From positions 62,001-126,000 of the forward strand of contig NZ_JACVOS010000001.1 of the NCBI RefSeq assembly GCF_018882335.1: DNA of 64,000 nucleotides, in the 5' to 3' direction. The notes under the pieces are model-generated. The model did no database searches. It saw nothing but the letters and a program-made list of their open reading frames with translations, and was not told the origin of the DNA. Numbering within the stretch: the stretch's first letter is position 1; every line of letters starts with the position of its first letter. Shown one piece after another: positions 1 through 10,510 of this stretch. The DNA comes from Polynucleobacter sp. AM-25C3. Its GTDB lineage: Bacteria; Pseudomonadota; Gammaproteobacteria; Burkholderiales; Burkholderiaceae. Made by a program: the position numbers and the translations under genes.

Positions 1-225
1 GATCAAAAAACTGCTTTAGCTATTGAGGCGACTCTGCAAGATTACGCCCTCAGCAGAAGAGAGGATCGCACCGCCACCATCGGTCTAACTGACTTCATGG
101 CCAGAATCTTCACATCCAATCTACTTCCGATTGTGATTGGCCGAGGATTGGCTTTATCAGCCCTCCAATGGCTACCTCCACTCAAGACAGCCTTAGCTCG
201 CCAGATGATGTTTGGCAGGCGCTAA
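1..225 (+). CDS. UbiH/Coq6-family FAD-dependent hydroxylase, C-terminal fragment
   Basis: Only the last 74 codons are in the window; the frame is open from base 1 and stops at TAA 223-225. The fragment has the usual tail of aromatic-ring hydroxylases of ubiquinone synthesis: a helical stretch with 'RREDRTATIGLTD' followed by 'RGLALSALQWLPPLK' and a basic end. In this family the N-terminal part binds FAD and the enzyme adds oxygen to the ubiquinone ring at the inner membrane. Which member it is (UbiH, UbiF or UbiI type) cannot be told from the tail. It lies just upstream of dusB, a common arrangement in Burkholderiales. Confidence 0.7.
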   Translation, partial: DQKTALAIEATLQDYALSRREDRTATIGLTDFMARIFTSNLLPIVIGRGLALSALQWLPPLKTALARQMMFGRR

Positions 226-279
226 GAGGCTGAAATAGCCCTCCAAATACAAGCATTGTCCGTTTGATTTAAAACAAGC

Positions 280-304
280 AATCTGCCTATTTTTTAGGCA
301 GATT
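280..304 (+). terminator. Hairpin between the UbiH-type gene and dusB
   Basis: A perfect 10-bp inverted repeat, AATCTGCCTA and TAGGCAGATT, flanks a five-T loop. There is no T-run after the stem, so it is only a candidate attenuator or weak terminator after the upstream gene. The rest of the 226-374 gap shows nothing else I can support. Confidence 0.35.
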
Positions 305-374
305 TAGGCTGACTTGTGCTAAAGTGACACCCTTCCCCAGCACGAGAAGCCCTCCAGAATCCACCCTGAAATAC

Positions 375-1391
375 ATGAAGATTGGCCCACACCTACTCGC
401 AAATAGACTATTTGTTGCCCCCATGGCTGGGGTAACTGATCGCCCGTTTCGTCAGCTTTGTAAAAAGCTAGGTGCTGGTTACGCTGTTTCTGAAATGATT
501 GCGTCAAATGCCTTGCTATGGAAGAGTGAGAAAACCCAACGTCGCGCCAATCACCAAGGTGAATTCAAGCCCATCGCAGTCCAAATTGCTGGTGCAGATC
601 CTCGCATGATGGCTGCAGCGGCCAAACTCAATGTCGATCATGGGGCTCAAATCATCGATATCAATATGGGTTGCCCAGCTAAAAAGGTATGTAACGTTGC
701 TGCTGGTTCAGCACTATTAAGGGACGAACCCCTAGTGCAGCAAATTTTGGAAGCCGTAGTCCAGGCTGTGGGCATAGGACCTGATGCAGTGCCGATAACG
801 CTGAAGATTCGCACAGGCTGGGATCGCGAGCATAAAAATGCTATCGATATAGCCCGCCTCGCAGAAAAATCTGGCATTTCGATGCTGACAGTTCATGGTC
901 GCACGAGAGCAGATCTGTATCACGGCGAAGCTGAGTACGAAACCATTACGGCAGTAAAAAACAGTGTGGCAATTCCGGTAGTAGCGAATGGTGACATCAC
1001 CACTCCAGAAAAAGCAGAATTTGTTTTAAAAGAAACTGGGGCGGATGCCATCATGATTGGTCGCGCCGCTCAAGGGCGTCCTTGGATCTTTCGCGAGATC
1101 AATCACTTTCTGGAAACGGGTGGCAAATTACCGACACCGCAAGTCAATGAGATTCAGGACATCATGAATGTCCATCTGCTTGATCACTATGAGTTCTATG
1201 GTGAATACGTTGGTTTACGCACAGCACGCAAACATATCGGCTGGTACTGCAAAGGCTTGCGTGACTCTCATGCCTTCCGCCAAAAAATGAATACTGCCGA
1301 TGATTGCAAAACACAACTGCAAATGGTGAATGCTTTTTTTGATGAAATGAAATCCCACTCAGATCATTTGTTATTTTTAGAAGCCGCCTAA
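375..1391 (+). CDS. dusB: tRNA-dihydrouridine synthase B
   Basis: FMN-dependent enzyme that reduces specific uridines in the D-loop of tRNA to dihydrouridine, using NADPH. The TIM-barrel signatures are clear: 'VAPMAGVTDRPFRQL' near the N-terminus, 'DINMGCPAKKV' with the catalytic cysteine, 'KIRTGWD', 'LTVHGRTR', 'VVANGDI' and 'IMIGRAAQGRPWIF'. The frame stays open back to a GTG at 324, but the 17 extra residues have no family match, so the ATG at 375 is chosen (338 residues). fis follows 28 bases downstream; dusB-fis is an old, widely conserved operon. Confidence 0.95.
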   Translation: MKIGPHLLANRLFVAPMAGVTDRPFRQLCKKLGAGYAVSEMIASNALLWKSEKTQRRANHQGEFKPIAVQIAGADPRMMAAAAKLNVDHGAQIIDINMGCPAKKVCNVAAGSALLRDEPLVQQILEAVVQAVGIGPDAVPITLKIRTGWDREHKNAIDIARLAEKSGISMLTVHGRTRADLYHGEAEYETITAVKNSVAIPVVANGDITTPEKAEFVLKETGADAIMIGRAAQGRPWIFREINHFLETGGKLPTPQVNEIQDIMNVHLLDHYEFYGEYVGLRTARKHIGWYCKGLRDSHAFRQKMNTADDCKTQLQMVNAFFDEMKSHSDHLLFLEAA

Positions 1392-1419
1392 ATTTAGTTT
1401 TTACTTATTTAATTTACCC

Positions 1420-1659
1420 ATGACCAATAAGCACCCCATCACTGAATGCATTGAGACCCAGTTACAACAGTACCTAGAAGATCTCAAAGGAACGCCCCCA
1501 TCTGACTTGTACCAAATGGTTCTAGCGGTTGTTGAAAAGCCCATGCTGGAATTAGTGATGCAGCACGCCAAGCAGAATCAATCATTGGCTGCACAGTACC
1601 TTGGCATTAATCGCAACACCCTTCACAAGAAGTTGGTCGAACACCAACTCTTGAAATAA
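1420..1659 (+). CDS. fis: Fis family nucleoid-associated DNA-binding protein
   Basis: A 79-residue protein with the Fis C-terminal helix-turn-helix, 'SLAAQYLGINRNTLHKKL', which closely matches the recognition region of enterobacterial Fis. Family members are dimers that bend DNA and modulate rRNA, tRNA and recombination functions. It is shorter than E. coli Fis (98 residues) because the N-terminal beta-hairpin arm, which contacts Hin/Gin invertases, is reduced; this is typical of betaproteobacterial Fis. It is the second gene of the dusB-fis pair, with purH 48 bases further on. Confidence 0.92.
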   Translation: MTNKHPITECIETQLQQYLEDLKGTPPSDLYQMVLAVVEKPMLELVMQHAKQNQSLAAQYLGINRNTLHKKLVEHQLLK

Positions 1660-1707
1660 GTCATCACCAAACACCCCATTCTTAATTAATTACACCTTCT
1701 GAAAAAT

Positions 1708-3288
1708 ATGATCCGCACAGCCCTACTCTCTGTTTCCGATAAAAATGGCATTGTGCCTTTTGCTAAAGCCCTCCATGAGCAAGGCGTCAAGCTAATCTCT
1801 ACTGGTGGTACCGCAAAGCTTTTGGCTGAAAATAACTTGCCTGTAGTGGAGGTATCTTCATTAACTAAGTTTCCAGAGATGTTGGATGGCCGTGTGAAGA
1901 CATTACACCCCATGGTTCACGGCGGTCTATTGGCCCGCAGAGATTTTCCTGAACACATGGCTGCTTTAAAAGAGCATGGCATCGATACGATCGATATGCT
2001 CGTGATTAACCTCTACCCGTTTAATGAGACGGTTGCTAAAGCTGATTGTTCATTTGAAGATGCTGTGGAGAACATTGATATTGGTGGCCCAGCCATGCTG
2101 CGTGCCGCCGCCAAGAACCATCAAGATGTCACTGTGTTGATCTCGCCCGAAGATTACGCGCCAGTACTTGAGGAGATGAAAACCAACAAGAATGTGGTTT
2201 CTTATAAGACCAATTTGGGTCTAGCTAAAAAAGTGTTTGCCCATACCGCTCAATACGATGGTGCCATTGCTAATTATTTATCTGCATTGGGCGATGACTT
2301 AAATCACAAAACGCGTTCAGCTTATCCAGAGACTTTGCACTTCGCATTCAACAAAGTACAAGAGATGCGTTACGGTGAAAACCCGCATCAATCTGCAGCC
2401 TTCTATAAAGATATCTATCCAATCGATGGCGCACTTGCTAATTACAAGCAACTGCAAGGCAAAGAGCTTTCTTATAACAATATCGCTGATGCTGACTCTG
2501 CCTGGGAGTGCGTCAAGAGCTTCACTGGGAATGCTGGTGGGACCGCTGCTTGCGTCATCATCAAGCATGCCAACCCTTGCGGCGTAGCTGTTGCTGCCAA
2601 CGCCCTCGAGGCGTATCAAAAGGCATTCAAAACAGATCCAAGTTCAGCATTTGGCGGAATCATTGCCTTCAATGTGCCATGTGATGGTACGGCGGCTGAA
2701 GCCATCTCTAAACAGTTCGTAGAAGTATTGATTGCCCCAAGCTTTAGCGCTGAAGCAAAAGCGATCTTTGCTGCAAAACAAAATGTTCGTCTCTTGGAGA
2801 TTCCTTTGGGCACTGCATTTAATGCCTTTGACTTCAAACGCGTTGGCGGCGGTCTCTTGGTTCAGTCTCCTGATGCAAAGAACGTACTCGAGAATGAAAT
2901 GCGTGTTGTGAGCAAGCGCCTCCCAACCCCAAGCGAAATGCACGACATGATGTTTGCTTGGCGCGTTGCCAAGTTCGTGAAATCCAATGCGATTGTGTAT
3001 TGCGCTAACGGCATGACCCTCGGTATTGGCGCAGGCCAAATGAGTCGCGTGGATTCTGCACGTATGGCAAGTATTAAGGCTGAGAACGCAGGCTTAAGCC
3101 TTAAAGGCTCTGCAGTAGCGAGTGATGCTTTCTTCCCCTTCCGTGATGGCTTAGATGTAGTTGTAAATGGCGGCGCAAGCTGTGCAATCCAACCGGGTGG
3201 CAGCATGCGTGATGACGAAATCATTGCGGCAGCCAATGAGCATGGTATTGCCATGATCTTTACCGGCACCCGTCACTTCCGTCATTAA
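1708..3288 (+). CDS. purH: Bifunctional AICAR transformylase / IMP cyclohydrolase
   Basis: Catalyses the last two steps of de novo purine synthesis: formylation of AICAR with 10-formyl-THF and ring closure to IMP. At 526 residues it has full family length. The N-terminal MGS-like IMP cyclohydrolase domain (about residues 1-145) carries '[18 protein letters not shown]', 'STGGTAKLL' and '[16 protein letters not shown]'. The transformylase domain follows, with 'LRYGENPHQ'-type sequence ('[14 protein letters not shown]'), 'KHANPCGVA' and '[11 protein letters not shown]'. It lies between fis and ruvC on the same strand with short gaps, so cotranscription is likely. Confidence 0.97.
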   Translation: MIRTALLSVSDKNGIVPFAKALHEQGVKLISTGGTAKLLAENNLPVVEVSSLTKFPEMLDGRVKTLHPMVHGGLLARRDFPEHMAALKEHGIDTIDMLVINLYPFNETVAKADCSFEDAVENIDIGGPAMLRAAAKNHQDVTVLISPEDYAPVLEEMKTNKNVVSYKTNLGLAKKVFAHTAQYDGAIANYLSALGDDLNHKTRSAYPETLHFAFNKVQEMRYGENPHQSAAFYKDIYPIDGALANYKQLQGKELSYNNIADADSAWECVKSFTGNAGGTAACVIIKHANPCGVAVAANALEAYQKAFKTDPSSAFGGIIAFNVPCDGTAAEAISKQFVEVLIAPSFSAEAKAIFAAKQNVRLLEIPLGTAFNAFDFKRVGGGLLVQSPDAKNVLENEMRVVSKRLPTPSEMHDMMFAWRVAKFVKSNAIVYCANGMTLGIGAGQMSRVDSARMASIKAENAGLSLKGSAVASDAFFPFRDGLDVVVNGGASCAIQPGGSMRDDEIIAAANEHGIAMIFTGTRHFRH

Positions 3289-3311
3289 GCAAAAAGATCG
3301 TCAAAGCACCC

Positions 3312-3833
3312 ATGCGCTGGATAGGAATCGACCCAGGTTTACGTACCACCGGCTTTGGGGTCATTGATGTTGATGGTCAAAAGCTGACCTACGTAGCCTC
3401 TGGGACGATTGAGAGTGGGGATCCAGCCCAAGGACTTCCTGAGAGATTGGGAATCTTATATTCAGGCATCAAGGAAGTTTTAGAGACTTACCATCCAGAG
3501 CAAGCAGCTATCGAAGAAGTATTCCTAAACGTCAATCCGCGTTCCACCCTAATGCTTGGACAAGCTCGGGGCGCTGTGATTGCGGCTCTCGTTTCTGAAA
3601 AACTCCCTGTTGCTGAATACAGTGCCCTCAGAGTAAAGCAATCCATTGTGGGAACTGGCAGGGCGACTAAACCCCAAGTTCAAGAAATGGTAAAGCGCTT
3701 GTTACGCCTGAGCCGCGCTCCCGGAACGGATGCAGCAGATGCTTTGGGAGTAGCGATTTGCGCTGCGCATCATGCCCAGATTCCGAAAGCAATTACTGCT
3801 GCACTTGCGCCCAAGAAAAGTGGCAAGAAATAA
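3312..3833 (+). CDS. ruvC: Holliday junction resolvase RuvC
   Basis: Endonuclease that cuts four-way DNA junctions in recombination and repair. The RNase H-like acidic catalytic set is visible: Asp7 in 'GIDPGL', Glu68 in 'AAIEEVF', and Asp140/Asp143 in 'GTDAADALG'. Its 173 residues are the normal size. It begins 23 bases after purH and is followed 26 bases later by ruvA, giving the order ruvC-ruvA-ruvB. I saw no LexA-like CTG-N10-CAG site in the short gaps upstream of the ruv genes. Confidence 0.97.
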   Translation: MRWIGIDPGLRTTGFGVIDVDGQKLTYVASGTIESGDPAQGLPERLGILYSGIKEVLETYHPEQAAIEEVFLNVNPRSTLMLGQARGAVIAALVSEKLPVAEYSALRVKQSIVGTGRATKPQVQEMVKRLLRLSRAPGTDAADALGVAICAAHHAQIPKAITAALAPKKSGKK

Positions 3834-3859
3834 CAATTCAAACAGGTTAAGATCTTCAC

Positions 3860-4444
3860 ATGATTGGTCGCATTCAAGGCATTCTCGTTTCAGTTCATCC
3901 GCCCCGCCTTTTGGTGGATTGCCAAGGCGTTGGTTACGAGATCGATGTGCCCATGAGCACCTTGTATCAACTTCCTGAGATCAATCAAAAAATTACGCTA
4001 CTCACCCACTTCCAAGTGCGTGAAGATGCACAGCAGCTCTTTGGCTTTGCTACCGAGACAGAGCGGGAAGCATTTAGACAATTGATTAAGATTAGCGGTG
4101 TCGGCTCACGTACGGCGCTCGCCGTACTTTCTGGCATGAGCGTCAATGAATTAGCCCAAGCAATTGCAATGCAAGAAGCAGGACGTCTGACCCAAGTCCC
4201 CGGCATTGGTAAAAAGACTGCTGAGCGCCTTTGCCTCGAACTCAAAGGAAAGCTAGCCCCAGATTTAGGTATCGTTGGCGGCAAACCCCAAGCCATCGAA
4301 GCAAGCAGCGAAGTTTTGCAGGCTCTCTTAGCGCTGGGCTATTCAGAAAAAGAGGCACATCTTGCCCTCAAACAAATACCGCCTGACACTACCGTTTCAG
4401 ATGGTATCCGCATGGGCCTGAAATACCTCTCGAAGTCTTCATAA
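3860..4444 (+). CDS. ruvA: Holliday junction branch-migration protein RuvA
   Basis: DNA-junction-binding subunit that holds the Holliday junction and recruits RuvB. Domain I is an OB fold (residues 1-62, starting '[10 protein letters not shown]'). Domain II has two helix-hairpin-helix motifs, '[16 protein letters not shown]' and '[16 protein letters not shown]'. Domain III (about 145-194, '[17 protein letters not shown]') is the RuvB-contact domain. At 194 residues it has normal length. It sits between ruvC and ruvB on the same strand. Confidence 0.97.
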   Translation: MIGRIQGILVSVHPPRLLVDCQGVGYEIDVPMSTLYQLPEINQKITLLTHFQVREDAQQLFGFATETEREAFRQLIKISGVGSRTALAVLSGMSVNELAQAIAMQEAGRLTQVPGIGKKTAERLCLELKGKLAPDLGIVGGKPQAIEASSEVLQALLALGYSEKEAHLALKQIPPDTTVSDGIRMGLKYLSKSS

Positions 4445-4475
4445 CTAGTCACCCAAACACCACTACACTTGCAGT

Positions 4476-5552
4476 ATGGCGATACATACCGAAGACCTCA
4501 GCTCAATTCCCGAAGACTTACCGGAGGACAATGACCGCATTGTTAGCGGTGCGGCAGGCAACTCTGAAGCGGTCTTTGAAAGAGCTTTGCGTCCAAAACA
4601 GCTTGACGAATATGTTGGTCAAACTAAGGCTCGCGCCCAATTAGAAATATTCATCACCGCAACTAGGGCAAGACAAGAAGCGCTCGATCATGTGCTTTTA
4701 TTTGGCCCTCCTGGACTCGGCAAAACTACCTTGGCACACATCATCGCCAGGGAACTGGGTGTGAACTTACGCCAAACCAGCGGACCAGTTCTGGACAGAC
4801 CTGGTGACCTCGCTGCATTACTAACCAATTTAGAAGCAAACGATGTGCTCTTTATTGATGAGATCCATCGGCTCTCTCCAGTTGTTGAGGAGATTCTCTA
4901 TCCAGCACTTGAGGACTACAGCCTAGACATCATGATTGGCGAAGGTCCTGCAGCACGCAGTGTCAAGATTGATCTCAAACCATTCACTTTGATCGGCGCA
5001 ACCACTCGTGCCGGCATGCTCACAAACCCTCTGCGTGATCGCTTTGGTATTGTGGCAAGACTAGAGTTCTACACCACTGAAGAGCTGACTAAAATTATTA
5101 CACGCTCTGCCAGCCTACTTAAAGCTGATATTGATCCTGAGGGATCCATTGAGATTGCGAAACGCGCTAGAGGCACTCCACGCATTGCCAATCGTTTATT
5201 ACGTCGAGTGCGCGACTATGCTGAAGTTAAAGGTACTGGCATTATCACCAAAGAGATGGCTGACGCAGCATTGAAAATGCTCGATGTCGATCCAAGTGGT
5301 TTTGATGTGATGGACAGAAAATTACTGGAAGCCATCTTGCATAAGTTTGATGGCGGTCCTGTAGGTATTGATAACTTGGCTGCAGCAATTGGTGAAGAGC
5401 GCGACACCATTGAAGATGTCTTGGAGCCTTACTTAATACAGCAGGGTTACCTACAGAGAACTTCGCGTGGTCGAGTGGCGACTAGACAGGCTTATGAGCA
5501 CTTTGGCTTAAAAGCGCCAAGTAGTTTAGGGAACTTAGATCCACAGAAATAG
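4476..5552 (+). CDS. ruvB: Holliday junction branch-migration ATPase RuvB
   Basis: AAA+ motor that drives branch migration with RuvA. The Walker A motif is '[13 protein letters not shown]', Walker B is 'LFIDEIHR', sensor 1 is in '[10 protein letters not shown]', and the arginine-finger region is '[15 protein letters not shown]'. A C-terminal winged helix carries '[17 protein letters not shown]'. The 358 residues match the family. It starts 31 bases after ruvA and is the last gene of this plus-strand block. Confidence 0.97.
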   Translation: MAIHTEDLSSIPEDLPEDNDRIVSGAAGNSEAVFERALRPKQLDEYVGQTKARAQLEIFITATRARQEALDHVLLFGPPGLGKTTLAHIIARELGVNLRQTSGPVLDRPGDLAALLTNLEANDVLFIDEIHRLSPVVEEILYPALEDYSLDIMIGEGPAARSVKIDLKPFTLIGATTRAGMLTNPLRDRFGIVARLEFYTTEELTKIITRSASLLKADIDPEGSIEIAKRARGTPRIANRLLRRVRDYAEVKGTGIITKEMADAALKMLDVDPSGFDVMDRKLLEAILHKFDGGPVGIDNLAAAIGEERDTIEDVLEPYLIQQGYLQRTSRGRVATRQAYEHFGLKAPSSLGNLDPQK

Positions 5553-5565
5553 CATTAGGATTTCT

Positions 5566-5919
5566 TTAGCCCTCATCTTTTCTTGGGGGCTGCCATGGCC
5601 AGCGGCCATCAATTTCCAGAGTTAAAGACCAGCTTAAGAAGCATCGGATAAGCACAATAGCGCCGAGCACCGCAACACTAGTTAAGGTGGGGCTAATTGC
5701 TACTGTACGAATGACATCGCCAGCAACCAGCACTTCAAGACCCAGTATTAATGAACGCACAATTTGAATGCGAAATCCCTTATAGGCAATATCCACCGAC
5801 TGAGTAATCAACTCTTTGATAAAGATAAACAAGCCCCAAAGCACGCCAAGAGAAACAACTGCAACCCCCAAGGCATCCATCACATCACTAACACCTCTAA
5901 TAATTTCGATCTGATTCAT
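5566..5919 (-). CDS. DUF1622 family inner-membrane protein
   Basis: A 117-residue protein with three hydrophobic stretches: about residues 14-36, 50-70 and 76-98 ('SVAVLGAIVLIRCFLSWSL'). It ends in a short proline-rich, charged cytoplasmic-type tail. The overall pattern, including 'GFRIQIVRSLILGLEVLVAGDVIRT', fits the DUF1622 family, whose function is not known. It converges on ruvB and lies just downstream of tyrS on the same strand. I can give no role beyond a small membrane protein. Confidence 0.8.
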   Translation of the reverse strand: MNQIEIIRGVSDVMDALGVAVVSLGVLWGLFIFIKELITQSVDIAYKGFRIQIVRSLILGLEVLVAGDVIRTVAISPTLTSVAVLGAIVLIRCFLSWSLTLEIDGRWPWQPPRKDEG

Positions 5920-5966
5920 AAGGGGTCTTTATTTAGAAGAATTAATATCAGTGAACTATTGGAAAT

Positions 5967-7199
5967 CTAAACTAATATAGCCTTAGCAAACTTACGCTTG
6001 CCTACCTGCACCACATAAGTCCCAGCCTCTACTTTCAACTGTTTATCAGTAACTGTTACGCCATCAAGCTTTACGCCGTTCTGCTCAATATTGCGATTGG
6101 CTTCTGAGGTAGATGGGGCAAGGCCAGCAGCCTTGAGGAAGTTAGCGATCCCCATAGGAGCACCTGTAAGTGTTACCTCAGGAATCTCATCTGGTACACC
6201 ACCTTTAGCACGGTGATTAAAGTCTTCAAGCGCTTTTTCTGCAGCAGCTTGTGAATGAAAGCGCGCGACGATCTCTTGACCGAGTAGCACTTTGCAATCG
6301 CGTGGGTTGCGACCAGCGGCAACTTCTTGCTTCATTAAATCAATCTCTGCCATCGGGCGAAATGACAGTAATGTGAAGTAATCCCACATTAAGTCATCGG
6401 AGATGCTCATGAGCTTACCGAACATCTCGCTAGCAGGCTCGCTGATGCCAATGTAATTACCTTTGGACTTACTCATCTTATCAACGCCATCCAAACCAAC
6501 GAGGAGTGGCATTGTCAAAATGCATTGTGGCTCTTGACCATACTCACGTTGAAGCTCACGGCCCACTAAGAGATTAAATTTTTGATCGGTACCACCGAGC
6601 TCTAAGTCACTCTTCAAGGCAACGGAGTCATAACCCTGCATCAAAGGATACAAAAACTCATGCACAGAGATGGGTACGCCACTACGGTAGCGCTTGGTAA
6701 AGTCATCACGCTCTAACATCTGCGCCACGGTATATCTTGCTGCCAACTGAATCATGCCGCGCGCGCCCAGTGGATCACACCACTCGCTGTTGTAACGGAC
6801 TTCCGTTTTAGCAGGATCAAGCACCATGCTCGCTTGACGATAATAAGTCTGCGCATTGACGGCAATTTCTTCGGCAGTCAATGGTGGGCGAGTGGCATTG
6901 CGTCCAGAAGGGTCGCCAATCATGCTGGTGAAGTCGCCAATCAAGAAAATAACCGTATGACCTAAATCTTGCAGCTGACGTAACTTATTCAAAACAACTG
7001 TATGCCCCAAATGAATATCTGGCGCAGTAGGGTCTAAACCCAACTTAATCCGTAATGGAGTGCCAGTGGCTTGGCTTTTGGCTAGCTTCGTAATCCAATC
7101 TGCCTCAACCAATAACTCATCACAACCCCTTTTGGTCACTTCAAGGGCTGCAAAAACTTCAGGGGTCAGTGGGTATTTTTGTTCTGGTTTAGCCGTCAT
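5967..7199 (-). CDS. tyrS: Tyrosyl-tRNA synthetase
   Basis: Class I synthetase that charges tRNA-Tyr. The HIGH motif appears as 'HLGH' in '[17 protein letters not shown]' and the KMSKS motif as '[12 protein letters not shown]'. A C-terminal S4 RNA-binding domain (about 340-410) carries '[11 protein letters not shown]'. At 410 residues it resembles the TyrRS form common in betaproteobacteria and distinct from the E. coli enzyme. It is divergent from anmK with an 89-base gap that must hold both promoters; I see no convincing -35/-10 pair there. Confidence 0.96.
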   Translation of the reverse strand: MTAKPEQKYPLTPEVFAALEVTKRGCDELLVEADWITKLAKSQATGTPLRIKLGLDPTAPDIHLGHTVVLNKLRQLQDLGHTVIFLIGDFTSMIGDPSGRNATRPPLTAEEIAVNAQTYYRQASMVLDPAKTEVRYNSEWCDPLGARGMIQLAARYTVAQMLERDDFTKRYRSGVPISVHEFLYPLMQGYDSVALKSDLELGGTDQKFNLLVGRELQREYGQEPQCILTMPLLVGLDGVDKMSKSKGNYIGISEPASEMFGKLMSISDDLMWDYFTLLSFRPMAEIDLMKQEVAAGRNPRDCKVLLGQEIVARFHSQAAAEKALEDFNHRAKGGVPDEIPEVTLTGAPMGIANFLKAAGLAPSTSEANRNIEQNGVKLDGVTVTDKQLKVEAGTYVVQVGKRKFAKAILV

Positions 7200-7288
7200 G
7201 CTGAATTAGTGAACTGATTCGGTTAAATTAGTATTTATGTTGCTAAAGCATAATTGTCGCATTCCTGAGAACAAAGTCCCGATACCGC

Positions 7289-8419
7289 ATGAATAAGTCT
7301 CATTCCCTCTATATTGGCCTGATGTCTGGCACCAGCCTAGATGGAATAGATGCCGTGCTAGCAAAGCTAGGGCCTCAAGGTGATGCAAGTCTGCTGGGGG
7401 CCGTAAGCACGCCCTTTACGCCTGATCTACGCAAAGCCCTGCTAGACCTGCAATCTCCAGGGCCTAATGAGCTTCATCGCGAAAAACAAGCAGGAAATGC
7501 TCTTGCTGCAGCCTATGCGGATGCAGTGCAAGACTTGTTATTGCAGTCCAACCTTACTCCTGAAAATATCAGCGCGATTGGCGCCCACGGCCAAACTATT
7601 CGTCATCAGGCAGACCTCCCCCATCATCTGGCATATACCCACCAAACACTCAACCCAGCCCTATTGGCAGAGCTCACTGGGATTGATGTTATTGCCGACT
7701 TTAGAAGTCGTGATCTAGCAGCAGGTGGTCACGGCGCCCCATTGGTGCCGGCTTTCCATGCACAGCAATTTTCCTTAAATAAAGAGATCGCTGTCCTCAA
7801 TTTAGGTGGCATTGCCAATCTCACCCTCCTCCCCAAAAGTGGCGAAGTGAAAGGTTTTGATTGTGGTCCAGCAAATATGTTGATGGATGCCTGGATTGCA
7901 GATCAACAAGGGCATACTTTTGATAAAGATGGCGTCTGGGCATCACAAGGCGAAGTGAATCAACCGCTCCTCGCCAGAATGTTGTCCGATCCATTCTTTT
8001 CAAAAGCCCCACCAAAGAGTACGGGACGTGATGACTTTCATCTGGAGTGGTTACAAAGGCAGATTAACTCAGACAACATCAATGCAGAAGATGTGCAAGC
8101 AACACTCTTACATCTGGCGGTGGACTCAGCGCTACAAGCATTAGAGCGCCATGCCCCACAAACCCAAACACTCATTGTGTGTGGTGGTGGCGCACGCAAT
8201 ACAGCACTCATGAATCTATTTAAAACGAGCTCACAAGCGGTGTTTAAGAATCCTCTGGAGATCGTGACAAGCGATGTACTAGGAATAGACCCACAACTAG
8301 TAGAAGGCCTCGCATTCGCATGGCTGGCATGGGCTCACAAAGAAAAACGGCCAGCAAATTTGCCAGCCGTTACAGGAGCGAAGGGTCCTAGAATTCTAGG
8401 CGCTTGCTATCCAGCTTAA
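7289..8419 (+). CDS. anmK: Anhydro-N-acetylmuramic acid kinase
   Basis: Phosphorylates and opens 1,6-anhydro-MurNAc, a step of cell-wall recycling in the cytoplasm. The ATP-binding start 'YIGLMSGTSLDGIDAVL' is diagnostic. Further motifs are 'IGAHGQTIRH', 'DFRSRDLAAGGHGAPLVP', 'LNLGGIANLTLLP', 'GFDCGPANMLMDAW' and 'LIVCGGGARNTALM'. The 376 residues fit the family. It is divergent from tyrS and converges on erpA with only 16 bases between stop codons. Confidence 0.96.
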   Translation: MNKSHSLYIGLMSGTSLDGIDAVLAKLGPQGDASLLGAVSTPFTPDLRKALLDLQSPGPNELHREKQAGNALAAAYADAVQDLLLQSNLTPENISAIGAHGQTIRHQADLPHHLAYTHQTLNPALLAELTGIDVIADFRSRDLAAGGHGAPLVPAFHAQQFSLNKEIAVLNLGGIANLTLLPKSGEVKGFDCGPANMLMDAWIADQQGHTFDKDGVWASQGEVNQPLLARMLSDPFFSKAPPKSTGRDDFHLEWLQRQINSDNINAEDVQATLLHLAVDSALQALERHAPQTQTLIVCGGGARNTALMNLFKTSSQAVFKNPLEIVTSDVLGIDPQLVEGLAFAWLAWAHKEKRPANLPAVTGAKGPRILGACYPA

Positions 8420-8430
8420 GTTATTAAGCT
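8413..8430. terminator. Small inverted repeat between convergent anmK and erpA
   Basis: AGCTTAA and TTAAGCT form a 7-bp repeat with a four-base loop, overlapping the anmK stop codon. It is AT-rich and has no clean T-run, so it is a weak candidate for shared termination. Confidence 0.3.
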
Positions 8431-8435
8431 TGTTC

Positions 8436-8822
8436 TTATGCGGAGAAAGAGGATCCACAACCACAAGTGGTTTGTGCATTTGGGTTTTTGATTACGAACT
8501 GTGAACCGTTAATATCTTCTTTGTAATCAATCTCAGCGCCAACTAAATATTGGAAGCTCATTGAATCAACCAACAAAGTTACACCATTCTTTTCAAAGAG
8601 TGTGTCGTCTTCATTCACAGCATCATCAAATGTGAAACCGTACTGAAATCCTGAGCAACCACCGCCTTGAACAAACACGCGCAGTTTTAATTCAGGATTG
8701 CCTTCTTCAGCAATCAAGTCAGCCACTTTTGCAGCAGCGCTATCCGTGAACACCAATGGGGTTGGTGGCTCGGCTAAATCTTGTGCGGGTTGCGTAGTTT
8801 CTTGCGTAGCTAATTGGGTCAT
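8436..8822 (-). CDS. erpA: Iron-sulfur cluster insertion protein ErpA
   Basis: A-type carrier that hands Fe-S clusters to target proteins. The three conserved cysteines are present in '[11 protein letters not shown]' and '[10 protein letters not shown]' at the C-terminus. The 128 residues include a Pro/Thr/Gln-rich N-terminal extension of about 20 residues before the core '[16 protein letters not shown]'. Sitting between argC and anmK downstream of rplM-rpsI is typical of Burkholderiales. Confidence 0.94.
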   Translation of the reverse strand: MTQLATQETTQPAQDLAEPPTPLVFTDSAAAKVADLIAEEGNPELKLRVFVQGGGCSGFQYGFTFDDAVNEDDTLFEKNGVTLLVDSMSFQYLVGAEIDYKEDINGSQFVIKNPNAQTTCGCGSSFSA

Positions 8823-8905
8823 GATTTACTCCTAATTCAAAAGGCAATGGTCTATTTTAGGCTTTTAATACCAAGCTTGCTGAAGGGTCTTTCCCGCTGG
8901 CCCCA

Positions 8906-9964
8906 TTATGGGGAAACAGCAATCTGCGTCAATCCGGTGGTCTCAGGCAAACCAAACATCAGATTCATGCACTGGACACCTTGGCCTGAAGCACCCTTCA
9001 CTAGGTTGTCCTCAACTACCAAAATGACTAAAGTGTCACCGCCTCCTGGACGATGGATGGCGATCCGCAAGCCATTACTGCCGCGTACAGAGCGTGTTTC
9101 TGGGTGACTACCAGCAGGCATCACATCCACAAATGGCTCGCCTTTGTAGAAATCTTCATAAAGCTTCTGAAAATCCACATCCATCCCAGCTTCGGTCAAA
9201 CGCACATACAAAGTGGAATGAATGCCTCTAATCATGGGAGTTAAATGTGGCACAAAGGTCAAACCAATCTGATCATGACCAGCAATTGCCTTTAATCCCT
9301 GGACGATTTCCGGTAAATGGCGATGGCCTTTTACGGCATAAGATTTGAAGTTATCACTGGATTCTGACAACAAGGTACCGATCTCAGCTTTACGTCCGGC
9401 GCCAGAGGTTCCCGACTTAGAGTCGGAAATAATATGGGTACCATCGATCAACTGCTTACCGCCAGTCGACTTAGGCGAAAGTAATGGAGCCAAGCCTAAT
9501 TGCACAGATGTTGGGTAGCAACCAGCTAAGCCAACTACGCGCGCTTTTTTAATGGCTTCACGATTAATTTCTGGCAAACCATAGACTGCTTCAGCCAAAA
9601 TTTCTGGGCAGCCATGCTCCATGCTGTACCACTTAGCAAACTCTTTAACGTCTTTCAAACGGAAGTCTGCAGCCAAATCCAAAATCTTTACGTTATTGGC
9701 GAGCAATTCTTTTGCTTGCGCCATTGCTACACCATGTGGCGTTGCAAAGAACACCGCATCACATTCATTTAATTTGGCTTCATCTGGCGTGGTGAATTTC
9801 AGATCAATACGACCGCGTAAAGATGGAAACATCTCAGCCACTGGCATGCCAGCTTCTGTGCGAGAAGTAATTGCCTGAATCTTCACCTCAGGATGCTGCG
9901 CCAACAAACGCAGTAATTCCACTCCGGTATATCCAGTTCCACCTACGATGCCAACTTTAATCAT
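8906..9964 (-). CDS. argC: N-acetyl-gamma-glutamyl-phosphate reductase
   Basis: NADPH-dependent reductase of arginine synthesis that makes N-acetylglutamate semialdehyde. The N-terminal dinucleotide fold is '[20 protein letters not shown]'. The active-site cysteine is in '[15 protein letters not shown]', followed by '[13 protein letters not shown]' and 'GHRHLPEI'. The frame is open to a TTG at 9976, but that codon lies over the ribosome-binding site; the ATG at 9964 has GGAGAG six bases upstream and matches the family start (352 residues). A small GC-rich hairpin (8901-8913) spans the stop codon but has no T-run. Confidence 0.96.
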   Translation of the reverse strand: MIKVGIVGGTGYTGVELLRLLAQHPEVKIQAITSRTEAGMPVAEMFPSLRGRIDLKFTTPDEAKLNECDAVFFATPHGVAMAQAKELLANNVKILDLAADFRLKDVKEFAKWYSMEHGCPEILAEAVYGLPEINREAIKKARVVGLAGCYPTSVQLGLAPLLSPKSTGGKQLIDGTHIISDSKSGTSGAGRKAEIGTLLSESSDNFKSYAVKGHRHLPEIVQGLKAIAGHDQIGLTFVPHLTPMIRGIHSTLYVRLTEAGMDVDFQKLYEDFYKGEPFVDVMPAGSHPETRSVRGSNGLRIAIHRPGGGDTLVILVVEDNLVKGASGQGVQCMNLMFGLPETTGLTQIAVSP

Positions 9965-10042
9965 GTCACTCTCCAAAATGCGCTATAGCGAAATTATCGT
10001 ATAGAGCTTACTACTTGATTCTTACAGTTTTCTTAATTGTAG

Positions 10043-10072
10043 AAACAAAAAGGGCCGCTTGCGCGACCCTTT
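10043..10072 (-). terminator. Rho-independent terminator after rpsI
   Basis: Read on the minus strand, AAAGGGTCGC and GCGGCCCTTT form a 10-bp stem with one T-G wobble. The loop is the stable tetraloop GCAA, and the stem is followed by a T-rich tail (TTGTTT). It lies between rpsI and argC and should end the rplM-rpsI transcript. Confidence 0.88.
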
Positions 10073-10099
10073 CGATAAAACTGAAGCGACTGAAAGAAA

Positions 10100-10501
10100 T
10101 TAGCGCTTGCTGAACTGCTTACGACGACGCGCGCCATGCAGGCCAACTTTTTTACGCTCAACTTCACGAGCATCGCGAGTTACCAAACCTGCTTTAGACA
10201 GGGCTGGCTTCAAAGTGATGTCGTAATCCATCAATGCACGAGTAACACCGTGACGAACTGCACCAGCTTGGCCAGTTTCACCGCCACCAGAAACGTTTAC
10301 TTTGATATCAAAGGTCGTTAAGTGGGCTGTGAGAGCCAAAGGCTGACGAGCAATCATGCGTGATGTTTCACGAGCAAAATAAGCATCGATAGGCTTGCCA
10401 TTAACAATGATTTCGCCCTTGCCAGATTTAATGAATACACGCGCCACAGAACTCTTGCGACGACCAGTACCGTAATTCCAATTTCCGTAATTAATAGCCA
10501 T
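10100..10501 (-). CDS. rpsI: 30S ribosomal protein uS9
   Basis: Small-subunit protein whose basic C-terminal tail reaches the P-site tRNA. The family signature is '[19 protein letters not shown]', followed by '[15 protein letters not shown]' and the arginine/lysine-rich end '[10 protein letters not shown]'. It has 133 residues. rplM lies 9 bases upstream in the conserved rplM-rpsI operon, and a strong terminator follows. Confidence 0.97.
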   Translation of the reverse strand: MAINYGNWNYGTGRRKSSVARVFIKSGKGEIIVNGKPIDAYFARETSRMIARQPLALTAHLTTFDIKVNVSGGGETGQAGAVRHGVTRALMDYDITLKPALSKAGLVTRDAREVERKKVGLHGARRRKQFSKR

Positions 10502-10510
10502 TTGGTTTCC

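Noticed and set aside
324-374. GTG at 324 as the dusB start
   Set aside because: The extra 17 residues are not family-like; the ATG at 375 begins at the conserved DusB N-terminus.
2644-3269. Long minus-strand open frames of 131 and 135 codons inside purH
   Set aside because: They are shadows of the well-conserved purH frame, with no ribosome-binding sites and no recognisable domains.
8901-8913. CCCC/GGGG hairpin at the argC stop codon as a terminator
   Set aside because: The stem is short with a 5-base loop and no T-run on either strand.
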